NCBI RefSeq assembly: GCF_001420995.1
Contig: NZ_CP012184.1
Span: forward strand, 1,534,501-1,598,500
Length of the DNA stretch: 64,000 bases
Reading direction: 5' to 3'
Source of the DNA: Pseudonocardia sp. EC080619-01
GTDB taxonomy: Bacteria; Actinomycetota; Actinomycetes; Mycobacteriales; Pseudonocardiaceae
Both the position numbers and the translations under genes were made by a program. How positions within the stretch are numbered: position 1 is the stretch's first letter; each line of letters opens with the position of its first letter. This document shows positions 53,853 through 64,000 of the stretch, piece by piece. The notes below the pieces were generated by a model, which had not been told where the DNA came from, ran no database searches, and saw nothing but the letters and a program-made list of their open reading frames with translations.

Positions 53853-54469
53853 CGGCGGATCTGCTCCCGTACGTCGGCGGTGACCTTGTCGGCGCGGCGG
53901 AGGACGTCGTCGACCCCGTCGAGAGCCTCGGCGAGCTCCATCCGCGCGAGCGGGTCGGTGATGCCCGCGAGGTTGATCTCGACGTTGAGCCGGGCGGTGC
54001 TCGCCGCCGCGCGGGCGGCGTCGGCCGCGGCCCCGACGTCGGTGATCACGTTCGGGTTGCCGATCGGCCGCAGCCGTTCGGCGAGGTCGACCACCTGCCC
54101 GGCCTCCCGGACGACCCGGGCCGGGACGCGTCCCGCCTCGACCAGCGCCCACCCGATGGCCGACGACCGGGCCGCCTTCTCCTCCTCGGTGCCCCGGGGC
54201 AGGGCGTAGGCGGCGGTGACGGCGGCGAAGGCGCGGGCGTCGTCCTCGGCGAGCCCGATCCCGACGACGCGGAGCTCGTCGGCGCGGTTGCGCACGGACG
54301 AGATCGTGTCGGCGTCGCGGGCGTAGCGGTCGCCGTCGCTGTAGCGGGCGACCATGCCGAGCAGCGCGGCGGCCTGGGCGAGGTGCAGGCCGGCCGTCGC
54401 GCCACCGCCGGGGGCGGGGACGCGGGCGGCGAGGTCCCACAGGAACCTGTCGAGGGTGTCGGAGCGCAT
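53849..54469 (-). CDS. fchA: Cyclodeaminase/cyclohydrolase family protein, FchA-like methenyl-THF cyclohydrolase
   Basis: The 206-residue all-helical protein belongs to the formiminotransferase-cyclodeaminase family. LWDLAARVPAPGGGATAGLH is the folate-site signature, and the end has VEINLAGITDPLARMELAEAL. Family members act on formimino-THF or on methenyl-THF. The folD neighbour lacks its cyclohydrolase Lys and there is no histidine-degradation gene nearby, so a cyclohydrolase role is more likely. Its ATG 54469 follows a 16-base tandem repeat. Confidence 0.85.
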   Translation of the reverse strand: MRSDTLDRFLWDLAARVPAPGGGATAGLHLAQAAALLGMVARYSDGDRYARDADTISSVRNRADELRVVGIGLAEDDARAFAAVTAAYALPRGTEEEKAARSSAIGWALVEAGRVPARVVREAGQVVDLAERLRPIGNPNVITDVGAAADAARAAASTARLNVEINLAGITDPLARMELAEALDGVDDVLRRADKVTADVREQIRR

Positions 54470-54490
54470 GGAGGTCCTTCGGTGCGGCTG

Positions 54491-54632
54491 TGCGGCGGGC
54501 AGGCGGTGCGGCGGGCAGGCGGTGCGGCGGGCAGGCGGTGCGGCGGGCAGGCGGTGCGGCGGGCAGGCGGTGCGGCGGGCAGGCGGTGCGGCGGGCAGGC
54601 GGTGCGGCGGGCAGGCGGTGCGGCGGGCAGGG
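54491..54632. repeat. 16-bp tandem repeat (VNTR), about nine copies
   Basis: TGCGGCGGGCAGGCGG begins at 54491 and recurs every 16 bases through 54619, eight perfect units and one partial, then two decayed units (TCGGCGGGCAGGG). It fills most of the 186-base gap between the dimethylglycine oxidase stop and the fchA start on the minus strand. Copy number may vary between strains and could change coupling inside the operon. Confidence 0.9.
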
Positions 54633-54655
54633 TTCGGCGGGCAGGGTCCGGCGGG

Positions 54656-57208
<2,553 letters not shown>

Positions 57209-57820
57209 TCACCGCGCTGGGGCGGCCCGGAACTCGGTCGCCGCGTCGAGCAGCCGGTCGGCGAGGTGGCCGGCGAACGACGGGCGGACGTGCAGCAGGT
57301 AGTCGTCGGCGTGGCCGAGGGCCACCAGGATCACGCCGGTCTGCGCGACGACGGTCTGCGCGCAGCGGCCGGCCGGGAACTCGGACGGGTGCAGGTCGAG
57401 CGCGCACCCGAGGGCGAGCAGCTCGCGGGCGAGGCGGCCGCGGAGCCGCAGCACGACCCGCTGCCCGGACACGTCGACGGCCGACCCGCCGTGCTCGGCG
57501 ACGACCGAGCGCAGCGACTCCTCCCCCGCGTGCGGGCGGGCGTGCCGGCTGGTGACGAGCCACTCGTCCGGGCCGAGCCAGACGATCTCGCCGTCGGACG
57601 TCGAGACCCAGGTGTTCGGCCGGGTCGGGATCTCCGCGCCGAGCAACGCGGACGCCACGGCGCGGGTGCGGGACTCCGGGTCCAGCCGAAGGTTCGTGGC
57701 CAGCCCGACGTCCTCGACCTCGATCGTCAGGTCGCCGCCGGTCTCCCGGGCCAGCGCGGTGAACTCCGGCTCCCACGCCTCCAGGGGGCGGGCGGGTTCC
57801 AGCGGGCGGGTCTCAGCCAT
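57209..57820 (-). CDS. soxG: Sarcosine oxidase gamma subunit
   Basis: The 203-residue subunit has the SoxG pattern: ALLGAEIPTRPNTWVSTSDG, VWLGPDEWLVTS, AVDVSGQRVVLRLRGRLARE and CAQTVVAQTGVILVA. In the heterotetramer it covers the THF-domain side of SoxA. ATG 57820 is used; GTG 57823 is one codon upstream. The start overlaps the soxA stop by eight bases. Length is near the normal 200 residues. Confidence 0.9.
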   Translation of the reverse strand: MAETRPLEPARPLEAWEPEFTALARETGGDLTIEVEDVGLATNLRLDPESRTRAVASALLGAEIPTRPNTWVSTSDGEIVWLGPDEWLVTSRHARPHAGEESLRSVVAEHGGSAVDVSGQRVVLRLRGRLARELLALGCALDLHPSEFPAGRCAQTVVAQTGVILVALGHADDYLLHVRPSFAGHLADRLLDAATEFRAAPAR

Positions 57821-60614
57821 CACGGCGGGCTCCTTCCGGGTCGACGAGGACGCTTCCGGTGATCTCCACCGGGACGAGCGCGCCGCGGTACGGGACGTGC
57901 ACGACGTCGCCGATCCGGTCCCGGCCGCCCGCGACCAGTGCGAGCGCGAACGGCCGGGCCAGCTCGGCGCTGTGGTAGCTGGAGGTGACGTGGCCGAGCA
58001 TCGGCACCGGGGGCGGCGGCAGGGCGCCGTCGGCGGCGAACTCGACGATCTGCGACCCCTCGGGCAGCCGGGTGGCGGAGTCGGTCGGGAGGAGGCCGAC
58101 GAGCTGCTTGCGCAGCGGATCGAGGTTCTCGGCGCGGGTGAAGGACCGCTTCCCGACGAAGTCCTCCTTCTTCTTCGACACCGCCCAGCTCATGCCGAGG
58201 TCGTGCGGGGAGACCGTGCCGTCGGTGTCCTGGCCGATGATCGGGTAGCCCTTCTCGGCGCGGAGGACGTGCATCGTCTCGGTCCCGTACGGGGTGATCC
58301 CCCAGAGCGCCCCGACGGTGACGAGCCGCTCCCACAGCGCGAGGCCGTAGCGGGAGTCGACGTTCACCTCGTAGGCCAGCTCGCCGGAGAAGGAGATCCG
58401 GGCGAGCCGGACCGGGACCCCGTCGAGCGTGGTGTCCTGCCAGCTCATGAACCCGAAGGCGTCGTTCGAGACGTCGAGGTCGCGGAAGACCTCGGCGATC
58501 AGCTCCCGCGAGCGCGGGCCGACGACCGGGAACACCGACCAGTGCTCGGTGACCGACGCGAGGTGCACCCGCAGGTCCGGCCACTCGGTCTGGACCCAGT
58601 CCTCGAGGCTGTCGAGGACGGCGGCGGCGTTGCCGGTGGTGGTGGTGAGCAGGAACCGCTCCGGACCGATCCGCAGGACGGTGCCGTCGTCGACGACCAT
58701 GCCGTCGTTGCCGCACATGACGCCGTAGCGCACCCGGCCGACCTTCAGGGTGCTCATCATGTTCGTGTAGACGCGGTCGAGCAGCTCGCCGGCGTCCGGG
58801 CCCTGCACGTCGATCTTGCCGAGGGTGGAGCCGTCGAGGATCCCGACGTCGCGCCGCACGGCCGCGCACTCGCGCAGCACCGCGGTGTCCATGTCCTCAC
58901 CGGGGTGCGGGTAGTAGCGCGGGCGCTTCCACTGCCCGACGTCCTCGAACACCGCGCCGTGCGCGACGTGCCAGGGGTGCACGGCGGTCGTGCGGACCGG
59001 GTCGAACAGCACACCGCGCTCGCGTCCGGCCAGCGCGGCGAACGCGACCGGGGTGAACGGCGGGCGGAACGTCGTGGTCCCGAGGTCGCCGTCCGGGCGG
59101 CCGAGCAGCTCGGCGGTGATCCCCGAGGCGATCATCCCGGAGGTCCGGCCCTGGTCGTGTGCGGTGCCGATGGTGGTGTAGCGCTTCACGTGCTCGACCG
59201 ACCGCATGCCGGCGCCGACGGCACGCTCGATGTCGGCGACGGTCGCGTCGCGCTGGAGGTCGACGAACTGGCGGGCCGGGTCGCCCGGGGTCCGCCACAG
59301 CACCGCGGTGGGCGTGCGGGGCGGCTCCGGCGGCACGCTCGGGGCGTCGCCCCCGGCACCCTCGAACAGGCATCCGGCCAGGTCGAGCGTGCCGTTCGCG
59401 GCGCCGACGACCTCGGTGCCGGCGAGCGCCGGGCCCGGCCGGAAGGCCCCGAGTGCCGGGTCGTACACGAGCTCACCGCGGACGTGGCTGAACAGGTGCG
59501 CGGACGGCGTCCAGCCACCGGAGACGAGCAGCAGGTCGCACGGGACCGTCCCGGCGCCGTCCGGGCCCGCCGTGTGCGCGGCGGTGACGGCACCGTCGGC
59601 GCCGCCGTCGGTGCCCACCACGACGGTGCCGGTGCGGACCTCGACACCGGCCTCGCGGCAGGTCGCGGCGCGCTCGGCGGGGGCGGTGCCGCGGGCGTCG
59701 AGCAGGGTGACCCGGGCCCCGGCACCGGCGAGGTCGGCGGCCGCGGCGTAGGCGGCGTCGTCGGTGGTGAAGACCGCGATCTCCTGCCCGGCGAGCACGC
59801 CGTAGCGGTGCAGGTACTCACGCGCCGCGGAGGCGAGCATGATCCCGGGGCGGTCGTTGTCGGCGAAGGCGACCGGGCGCTCGATCGCACCGGCCGCGAC
59901 GACGACCCGCCCGGCCCGGATCCGGTGCACCCGTTGCCGGGACGGGTTCCGCGGTTCGTCGGTCCCCCGGTGCTCGGTGCTCGTTCCTGTCGTGCGCCGC
60001 TCCAGCGCCAGCACGAACCCGTCGTCGTAGTGGCCGAACGCGGTGGTGCGTTGCAGGTGCAGGACCTCGGGGTGCCGGTCGAGCTCGGCGACGACGTCGG
60101 CGACGAAGCGCAGGGCCGCCCGGCCGTCGATGCGGTCGGTCGGCGCCAGGCTGCCGCCGGCCTCCGGGCGGTCGTCGACCAGGACGACGCGGTCACCCCG
60201 CCGCGCGGCGGTGCGGGCGGCGAGCAGCCCGGCCGGGCCCGCCCCGATCACGAGGGTGTCGCAGTGCGCGTGGCGGTGGTCGTAGCGGGCGGTGTCGGCG
60301 ACGGCGGCGAGCCGGCCCCGGCCGTTCACCCCGCAGGCGACCAGGCCGTCGTGGATCTCGACCACCGCGGCCTGCAGCATCGGCTCGGGGAAGGGCTCCT
60401 CGATCTGCACGAGGCCGGTCGGGTCGTCGGTCCAGGCGGCACCGATCCCGCGCGGCCTGCCGAGCGTGACGCTGCTGCCGACGGCGCGGACACCGTGCGC
60501 GAGCAGCGCCGACGCGAGCGTGTCCCCGGGGTGGCCGGTGTAGGTGGTGCCGTCCAAGGTGAAGGCGACGGTGCGGGTGCGGTCGACGCGGCCGTAGCCG
60601 TGGACGCGGCTCAT
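57813..60614 (-). CDS. soxA: Sarcosine oxidase alpha subunit
   Basis: The 933-residue subunit has an N-terminal ferredoxin-like part (VAFTLDGTTYTGHPGDTLASA), an NAD-binding domain with DTLVIGAGPAGLLAARTAARRG-type motif near residue 120, and a C-terminal GcvT-like THF domain (ARISFSGELAYEVNVDS). The heterotetramer oxidises sarcosine to glycine with oxygen, forming methylene-THF and hydrogen peroxide. ATG 60614 overlaps the soxD stop by four bases. It is a little shorter than the 965-residue Corynebacterium chain. Confidence 0.95.
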   Translation of the reverse strand: MSRVHGYGRVDRTRTVAFTLDGTTYTGHPGDTLASALLAHGVRAVGSSVTLGRPRGIGAAWTDDPTGLVQIEEPFPEPMLQAAVVEIHDGLVACGVNGRGRLAAVADTARYDHRHAHCDTLVIGAGPAGLLAARTAARRGDRVVLVDDRPEAGGSLAPTDRIDGRAALRFVADVVAELDRHPEVLHLQRTTAFGHYDDGFVLALERRTTGTSTEHRGTDEPRNPSRQRVHRIRAGRVVVAAGAIERPVAFADNDRPGIMLASAAREYLHRYGVLAGQEIAVFTTDDAAYAAAADLAGAGARVTLLDARGTAPAERAATCREAGVEVRTGTVVVGTDGGADGAVTAAHTAGPDGAGTVPCDLLLVSGGWTPSAHLFSHVRGELVYDPALGAFRPGPALAGTEVVGAANGTLDLAGCLFEGAGGDAPSVPPEPPRTPTAVLWRTPGDPARQFVDLQRDATVADIERAVGAGMRSVEHVKRYTTIGTAHDQGRTSGMIASGITAELLGRPDGDLGTTTFRPPFTPVAFAALAGRERGVLFDPVRTTAVHPWHVAHGAVFEDVGQWKRPRYYPHPGEDMDTAVLRECAAVRRDVGILDGSTLGKIDVQGPDAGELLDRVYTNMMSTLKVGRVRYGVMCGNDGMVVDDGTVLRIGPERFLLTTTTGNAAAVLDSLEDWVQTEWPDLRVHLASVTEHWSVFPVVGPRSRELIAEVFRDLDVSNDAFGFMSWQDTTLDGVPVRLARISFSGELAYEVNVDSRYGLALWERLVTVGALWGITPYGTETMHVLRAEKGYPIIGQDTDGTVSPHDLGMSWAVSKKKEDFVGKRSFTRAENLDPLRKQLVGLLPTDSATRLPEGSQIVEFAADGALPPPPVPMLGHVTSSYHSAELARPFALALVAGGRDRIGDVVHVPYRGALVPVEITGSVLVDPEGARRDG

Positions 60615-60901
60615 GTGGTGGCCCCCGGGATCTGCGGCTGGGCCTCGCCGATCCGGTAGACCGCGAGGAACTGGTAGGTACGGGTGTCGCGGACGGCGTT
60701 GAACCAGCGCCGGCATCCGGCGCCGTGCACCCAGCGCTCCGGGAAGGGCCCCTTCGGGTTGTCCCGGAAGAACACGAAGTGGGCCCACTGCTCGTCGGTC
60801 AGCTCCTGGGGGTCCTCCGGGTAGGCGACGTGGGCCTGGCCGCCGTAGTGGAACTCGAGCTCCTCGCGGGGCCCGCACCACGGGCAGGTGATCAGTTGCA
60901 C
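60611..60901 (-). CDS. soxD: Sarcosine oxidase delta subunit
   Basis: The 96-residue subunit binds zinc. ITCPWCGPREELEFHYGG gives the first Cys pair with a His, and GAGCRRWFNAVRDTRTYQF holds the later Cys. The chain ends IGEAQPQIPG. It stabilises the SoxA-SoxB interface. The start is GTG 60901, and the soxB stop is 28 bases upstream. Overlap with soxA fixes the frame. Confidence 0.93.
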   Translation of the reverse strand: MQLITCPWCGPREELEFHYGGQAHVAYPEDPQELTDEQWAHFVFFRDNPKGPFPERWVHGAGCRRWFNAVRDTRTYQFLAVYRIGEAQPQIPGATT

Positions 60902-60929
60902 GGTGGGCTCCTGTGTGGACGGTGCGGGG

Positions 60930-62198
60930 TCAGTGGGCGACGCCGGCGGCGCCGTGCTCGTCGACGAGCGCGCCGGTGACGAACCGGTCGAGGGCGAACG
61001 GGGCGATGTGGGGGTGCAGCTCGCCGGTGGCGATCGTGTGCGCGAGGCACCAGCCCAGGCCGGGGGTGACCTTGAAGCCACCGGTCCCCCAGCCGGAGTT
61101 GACCAGCACGTTCGCGTAGGGGGTCCGGCCGACGATCGGCGAGGCGTCCGGGGTGACGTCGACGATTCCGGCCCAGCTGCGCAGCAGGTGCGCCCTGGCG
61201 AAGACCGGGAACAGCTCGACGGCGGCGGCCATCTGCCGTTCGATGACGTGGAAGGCCCCGCGCTGCCCGTAGCCGTTGTAGGAGTCCACGCCGGCGCCCA
61301 TCACCAGCTCGCCCTTGTGCGCCTGGGAGACGTACACGTGCACCGCGTTGGACATGACGATCGTCGGGTGCACCGGCTCGAGCAGCTCGGAGACCAGGGC
61401 CTGCAGCGGGTGCGACTGCAGCGGCGTGCGCACCCCGAGCCGGTCGAGCAGCGTGGAGGTGTGCCCGGCCGCGCAGAGCGCGACCTGCCCGCAGGCGATG
61501 TCGCCGCGGGACGTGCGGATGCCGGTGACCCGGGCGGTGCCGTCACCGACGTCGCCCTCGGTGAGGAAGTCCAGGACCTCGCAGTCCTGGATGAGGTCCA
61601 CCCCCGCCTCGTCGACCCGGCGGCCGAAGCCCCAGGCCACGTAGTCGTGCTTGGCGATCCCGGCCCGCGGCTGGTAGGTCGCGCCGAGCACCGGGTAGCG
61701 GATGTCGTCGGAGACGTTCAGGATCGGGCAGATCTTCGCGACGTCGTCCGGGCCGAGGTACTCGGCGTCGATCCCGTTGAGCCTGTTCGCCTCGACCCGG
61801 CGGACCGAGTCGCGGACGTCCTGCTCGGTGTGGGCGAGGTTGAGCACCCCGCGCTGGGAGAACAGGATCGGGTAGTCGAGGTCCTCCTCCAGCCCCTCCC
61901 ACAGCTTCAGGGCGTGCTCGTAGACGAACGCCGACTCGTCCAGGAGATAGTTGGACCGGATCAGGGTGGTGTTGCGGGCCATGTTCCCGCCGGCCAGCCA
62001 GCCCTTCTCCAGGACCGCCACGTTGGTGATCCCGTGGTTGCGCACCAGGTAGTGGGCGGTGGCCAGGCCGTGCCCGCCGCCGCCGACGATCACGACGTCG
62101 TAGGAGCGCTTCGGCTCCGGGTTGCGCCAGAGGAAGTCGGGGTGCTCGGGCAGGTCCGCGCCGGGAGGGTCGCCGGCGGTCGCGGTCGTGGTGCTCAC
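60930..62198 (-). CDS. soxB: Sarcosine oxidase beta subunit
   Basis: The 422-residue subunit carries FAD and covalent [23 protein letters not shown] near residue 35 is the FAD motif, [20 protein letters not shown] follows, and [20 protein letters not shown] is the C-terminal flavin segment. The His of the covalent FMN site lies in the region after residue 160. Sarcosine is oxidised here and the methylene group moves to SoxA. GTG 62198 starts four bases after the glyA stop, so translation is coupled. Confidence 0.95.
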   Translation of the reverse strand: MSTTTATAGDPPGADLPEHPDFLWRNPEPKRSYDVVIVGGGGHGLATAHYLVRNHGITNVAVLEKGWLAGGNMARNTTLIRSNYLLDESAFVYEHALKLWEGLEEDLDYPILFSQRGVLNLAHTEQDVRDSVRRVEANRLNGIDAEYLGPDDVAKICPILNVSDDIRYPVLGATYQPRAGIAKHDYVAWGFGRRVDEAGVDLIQDCEVLDFLTEGDVGDGTARVTGIRTSRGDIACGQVALCAAGHTSTLLDRLGVRTPLQSHPLQALVSELLEPVHPTIVMSNAVHVYVSQAHKGELVMGAGVDSYNGYGQRGAFHVIERQMAAAVELFPVFARAHLLRSWAGIVDVTPDASPIVGRTPYANVLVNSGWGTGGFKVTPGLGWCLAHTIATGELHPHIAPFALDRFVTGALVDEHGAAGVAH

Positions 62199-62202
62199 GG
62201 CG

Positions 62203-63507
62203 TCAGAGCTCCGGGTAGAGGGGGTGGCGGTCGGCGAGTGCGGTGACGCGGCCGGACAGGACGTCCAGCTCGGACCCGGTGACGCCCGGGCGCAGCGTGC
62301 GGGCGATGACGTCGGCGACCTCGGCGAACTCGCCGGCGCCGAAGCCACGGGCGGCGAGGGCGGGGGTGCCGATCCGGAGGCCCGAGCTGACCATCGGCGG
62401 CCGGGGGTCGAACGGGACGGCGTTGCGGTTGACGGTGATCCCGACCCGGTGCAGCCGGTCCTCGGCCTGCTTGCCGTCGAGTTCGGACTCGCGCAGGTCG
62501 ACCAGGACGAGGTGCACGTCGGTACCCCCGGAGACGACGCCGACGCCGGACTCGTCGAGCAACCGGGACGCGATGAGCTGCGCGCCGTCGAGCGTGCGCT
62601 GCTGGCGCTCGGCGAACGCGGGCGTCCCGGCGAGCCGGAACGCCACGGCCTTGGCGGCGATCACGTGCTCCAGCGGGCCGCCCTGCTGCCCCGGGAAGAC
62701 CGTCGAGTTCAGCTTCTTCGCGAGCTCCGCCCTGGCGAGGATCACGCCCCCGCGCGGGCCGCCGAGGGTCTTGTGGGTGGTGCTGGTGACGACGTCGGCG
62801 TACGGCACCGGCGACGGGTGCAGCCCGGCGGCGACGAGCCCGGCGAAGTGCGCCATGTCGACCATCAGGTACGCGCCGACGGCGTCGGCGATCCGCCGGA
62901 ACGCGGCGAAGTCGAGGTGCCGCGGGTACGCCGACCACCCGGCGACGATCAGCTTCGGCCGTCGCTCGTGGGCCAGGCGCTCGACCTCGTCCATGTCGAC
63001 CCGGTGGTCGTCGGGGCGGACGTGGTACGCCGCGACGTCGTAGAGCCGGCCCGAGAAGTTCAGCCGCATCCCGTGTGTGAGGTGCCCGCCGTGGGCGAGG
63101 TCCAGGCCGAGGATCGTGTCGCCCGGGTCGAGCAGCGCGGCCATCGCTGCGGCGTTGGCCTGCGCCCCGGAGTGCGGCTGGACGTTCGCGAACCCGGCCC
63201 CGAAGAGCTCCGTCAACCGGTCGATCGCCAGCTGCTCGATCACGTCGACGTGCTCGCAGCCGCCGTAGTAGCGCCGGCCCGGGTAGCCCTCGGCGTACTT
63301 GTTGGTCAGGACCGACCCCTGCGCCTCCATGACCGCCTGCGGCGCGAAGTTCTCGCTGGCGATCATCTCCAGGGTCCGCCGCTGGCGGCCGAGCTCGGCG
63401 GCGACGGCGGCGTGCACCTCGGGGTCGGTGTGCTGCAGCGACCCGTCCAGCGGGCCGGTGGACGCACCCGGCCCGGTCCCGATCCGGTCCACGGCGGACG
63501 TCGTCAT
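62203..63507 (-). CDS. glyA: Serine hydroxymethyltransferase
   Basis: The 434-residue PLP enzyme has the Lys in [17 protein letters not shown], the [20 protein letters not shown] opening, and [19 protein letters not shown]. It joins methylene-THF and glycine to make serine, the end of betaine breakdown. As first gene of the sox operon it is probably a pathway-specific copy and not the housekeeping one. ATG 63507 has GGAGGTGGCC upstream. The TTGATATATCAA operator lies 30 bases before it. Confidence 0.96.
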   Translation of the reverse strand: MTTSAVDRIGTGPGASTGPLDGSLQHTDPEVHAAVAAELGRQRRTLEMIASENFAPQAVMEAQGSVLTNKYAEGYPGRRYYGGCEHVDVIEQLAIDRLTELFGAGFANVQPHSGAQANAAAMAALLDPGDTILGLDLAHGGHLTHGMRLNFSGRLYDVAAYHVRPDDHRVDMDEVERLAHERRPKLIVAGWSAYPRHLDFAAFRRIADAVGAYLMVDMAHFAGLVAAGLHPSPVPYADVVTSTTHKTLGGPRGGVILARAELAKKLNSTVFPGQQGGPLEHVIAAKAVAFRLAGTPAFAERQQRTLDGAQLIASRLLDESGVGVVSGGTDVHLVLVDLRESELDGKQAEDRLHRVGITVNRNAVPFDPRPPMVSSGLRIGTPALAARGFGAGEFAEVADVIARTLRPGVTGSELDVLSGRVTALADRHPLYPEL

Positions 63508-63536
63508 GGCCACCTCCACATATCTGAACAAGAGGA

Positions 63537-63548
63537 TTGATATATCAA
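63537..63548. promoter_or_regulatory. GntR operator TTGATATATCAA before glyA
   Basis: A perfect 12-base palindrome identical to the one at 52217-52228. It lies 30 bases upstream of the glyA start, with a second half-like word ATATCTGA at 63520-63527. It should place the whole glyA-to-folD operon under the GntR/FCD regulator. Confidence 0.75.
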
Positions 63549-63645
63549 CACGCACGAGACTGGCACGCCTGGTTCTGCACGGTCAAGAGGCCGTCAGGGG
63601 CGACTCGGACGCATCGCCGGGCGGCCTGCTGCGGGCCCCGGGCAT

Positions 63646-63684
63646 GCGTGTGGTGCAGGCCCGCCGGGGACCTGCACCACACGC
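63646..63684 (-). terminator. Hairpin terminator after the last ferredoxin reductase gene
   Basis: GCGTGTGGTGCAGG (63646-63659) and CCTGCACCACACGC (63671-63684) are perfect 14-base complements with an 11-base loop. It lies 11 bases after the stop of the minus-strand reductase and insulates the glyA promoter. Confidence 0.75.
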
Positions 63685-63695
63685 GCGACCACCGG

Positions 63696-64000
63696 CTACA
63701 GGCGTCCGGCCAGCTCCCGGCGCCACCGGCCGAACGGGCGGGGCCGGTCGATCCCGACGACGCCGACGGGCTCGCCCGCGGCGTCCAGGAAGAGCGCCAG
63801 GAGACCCGCCGCGGGCTCCGCGGGGTCGCCCTCCTCCACCCGGACCGTCCCGTCCGCCGCGCGGTGCCCGGCGAACTGGATCCGGTGGCCGTACTGGTCG
63901 GACCAGAAGTAGGGCACGGCGTGGTGCGACGGCAGCGTGTGCGTGGTCCCGAGCAGCGCCGCGATGGCGACCGCGGGTTGCTGCAGGGCGTTGGTCCAGT
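63696..64000 (-). CDS. Ferredoxin reductase-type oxidoreductase, C-terminal part (cut by window edge)
   Basis: The visible 100 or so residues are the C-terminal reductase domain: ALQQPAVAIAALLGTTHTLP, then VPYFWSDQYGHRIQFAGHR, the same block as in the reductase at 30066. The rest of the protein lies beyond the window. It should move electrons from NAD(P)H to a ferredoxin for an oxygenase. Its place directly upstream of the sox operon makes it a candidate electron donor for GbcA. It may be transcribed separately, since a hairpin follows its stop. Confidence 0.85.
   Translation of the reverse strand, partial: WTNALQQPAVAIAALLGTTHTLPSHHAVPYFWSDQYGHRIQFAGHRAADGTVRVEEGDPAEPAAGLLALFLDAAGEPVGVVGIDRPRPFGRWRRELAGRL

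Noticed and set aside
63508..63695. Glycine riboswitch before glyA
   Set aside because: The gap is short and is taken up by a terminator hairpin and the GntR palindrome.

Overview
The window is a very GC-rich chromosome segment from an actinobacterium. A WhiB3/WhiD-type regulator, a SigF/RsbW/STAS partner-switching module, frequent GTG starts and the mycobacterial-type order mec-cysO-cysM ... rhomboid-murI-phosphodiesterase-rph-rdgB and clpS-DUF2017-pncB all support this. The gene mix (glycine betaine synthesis and breakdown, selenocysteine machinery, protocatechuate genes) suggests a Pseudonocardia-like member of the Pseudonocardiaceae; the genus is an inference. No prophage, insertion sequence or CRISPR array was seen.

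Layout. 1-3.9 kb: the end of a fabG-like reductase, a NagZ-like GH3 protein, an ECM4-type glutathionyl-hydroquinone reductase and an acetyl-CoA hydrolase/transferase. 4.3-6 kb: two overlapping methyltransferases that build glycine betaine from glycine, closed by a strong terminator. 6.1-11.3 kb: a small acidic lipoprotein candidate, a haloacetate-dehalogenase-like hydrolase, GtrA, then pcaG, pcaH and pobA, with a divergent IclR regulator. 11.3-17.5 kb: epoxide hydrolase, DUF1697, superoxide dismutase, CinA, a family 2 glycosyltransferase and a thioesterase.

17.7-26 kb is a selenocysteine locus: tRNA-Sec, selD, selA and selB, interleaved with a degenerate amidase-like protein, a Cds1-like PLP enzyme and a frameshifted coiled-coil gene. 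26-30 kb carries STAS proteins, whiB3, and the STAS-rsbW-sigF operon. 30-34 kb has a ferredoxin reductase, DUF3618, a bacterioferritin comigratory protein, an HNH nuclease whose stop codon touches an odd short tRNA with anticodon UAG, a TVP38 membrane protein and pcaC. 34-46.9 kb is the conserved block of nucleotide pool, RNA, cell-wall and cysteine genes (rdgB, rph, phosphodiesterase, two small membrane proteins, murI, rhomboid, an inserted Hsp70-like gene, cysM, cysO, mec), followed by a 5'-nucleotidase, DUF2017, clpS, pncB and pncA.

46.9-63.5 kb is a glycine betaine breakdown island: a frameshifted BCCT transporter, the Rieske demethylase GbcA, PurU, a GntR/FCD regulator, and a long minus-strand operon glyA-soxB-soxD-soxA-soxG-dimethylglycine oxidase-fchA-folD. 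Together these can strip methyl groups from betaine to glycine, send the one-carbon units through tetrahydrofolate, release formate through PurU, and make serine. An identical palindrome, TTGATATATCAA, sits in front of purU/gntR and of glyA, and an AT-rich inverted repeat sits before the transporter and gbcA, so one GntR regulator probably controls the island. FolD lacks its cyclohydrolase lysine and the next gene, an FchA-type cyclohydrolase, probably replaces that step. The last gene is the end of another ferredoxin reductase, a possible GbcA partner.
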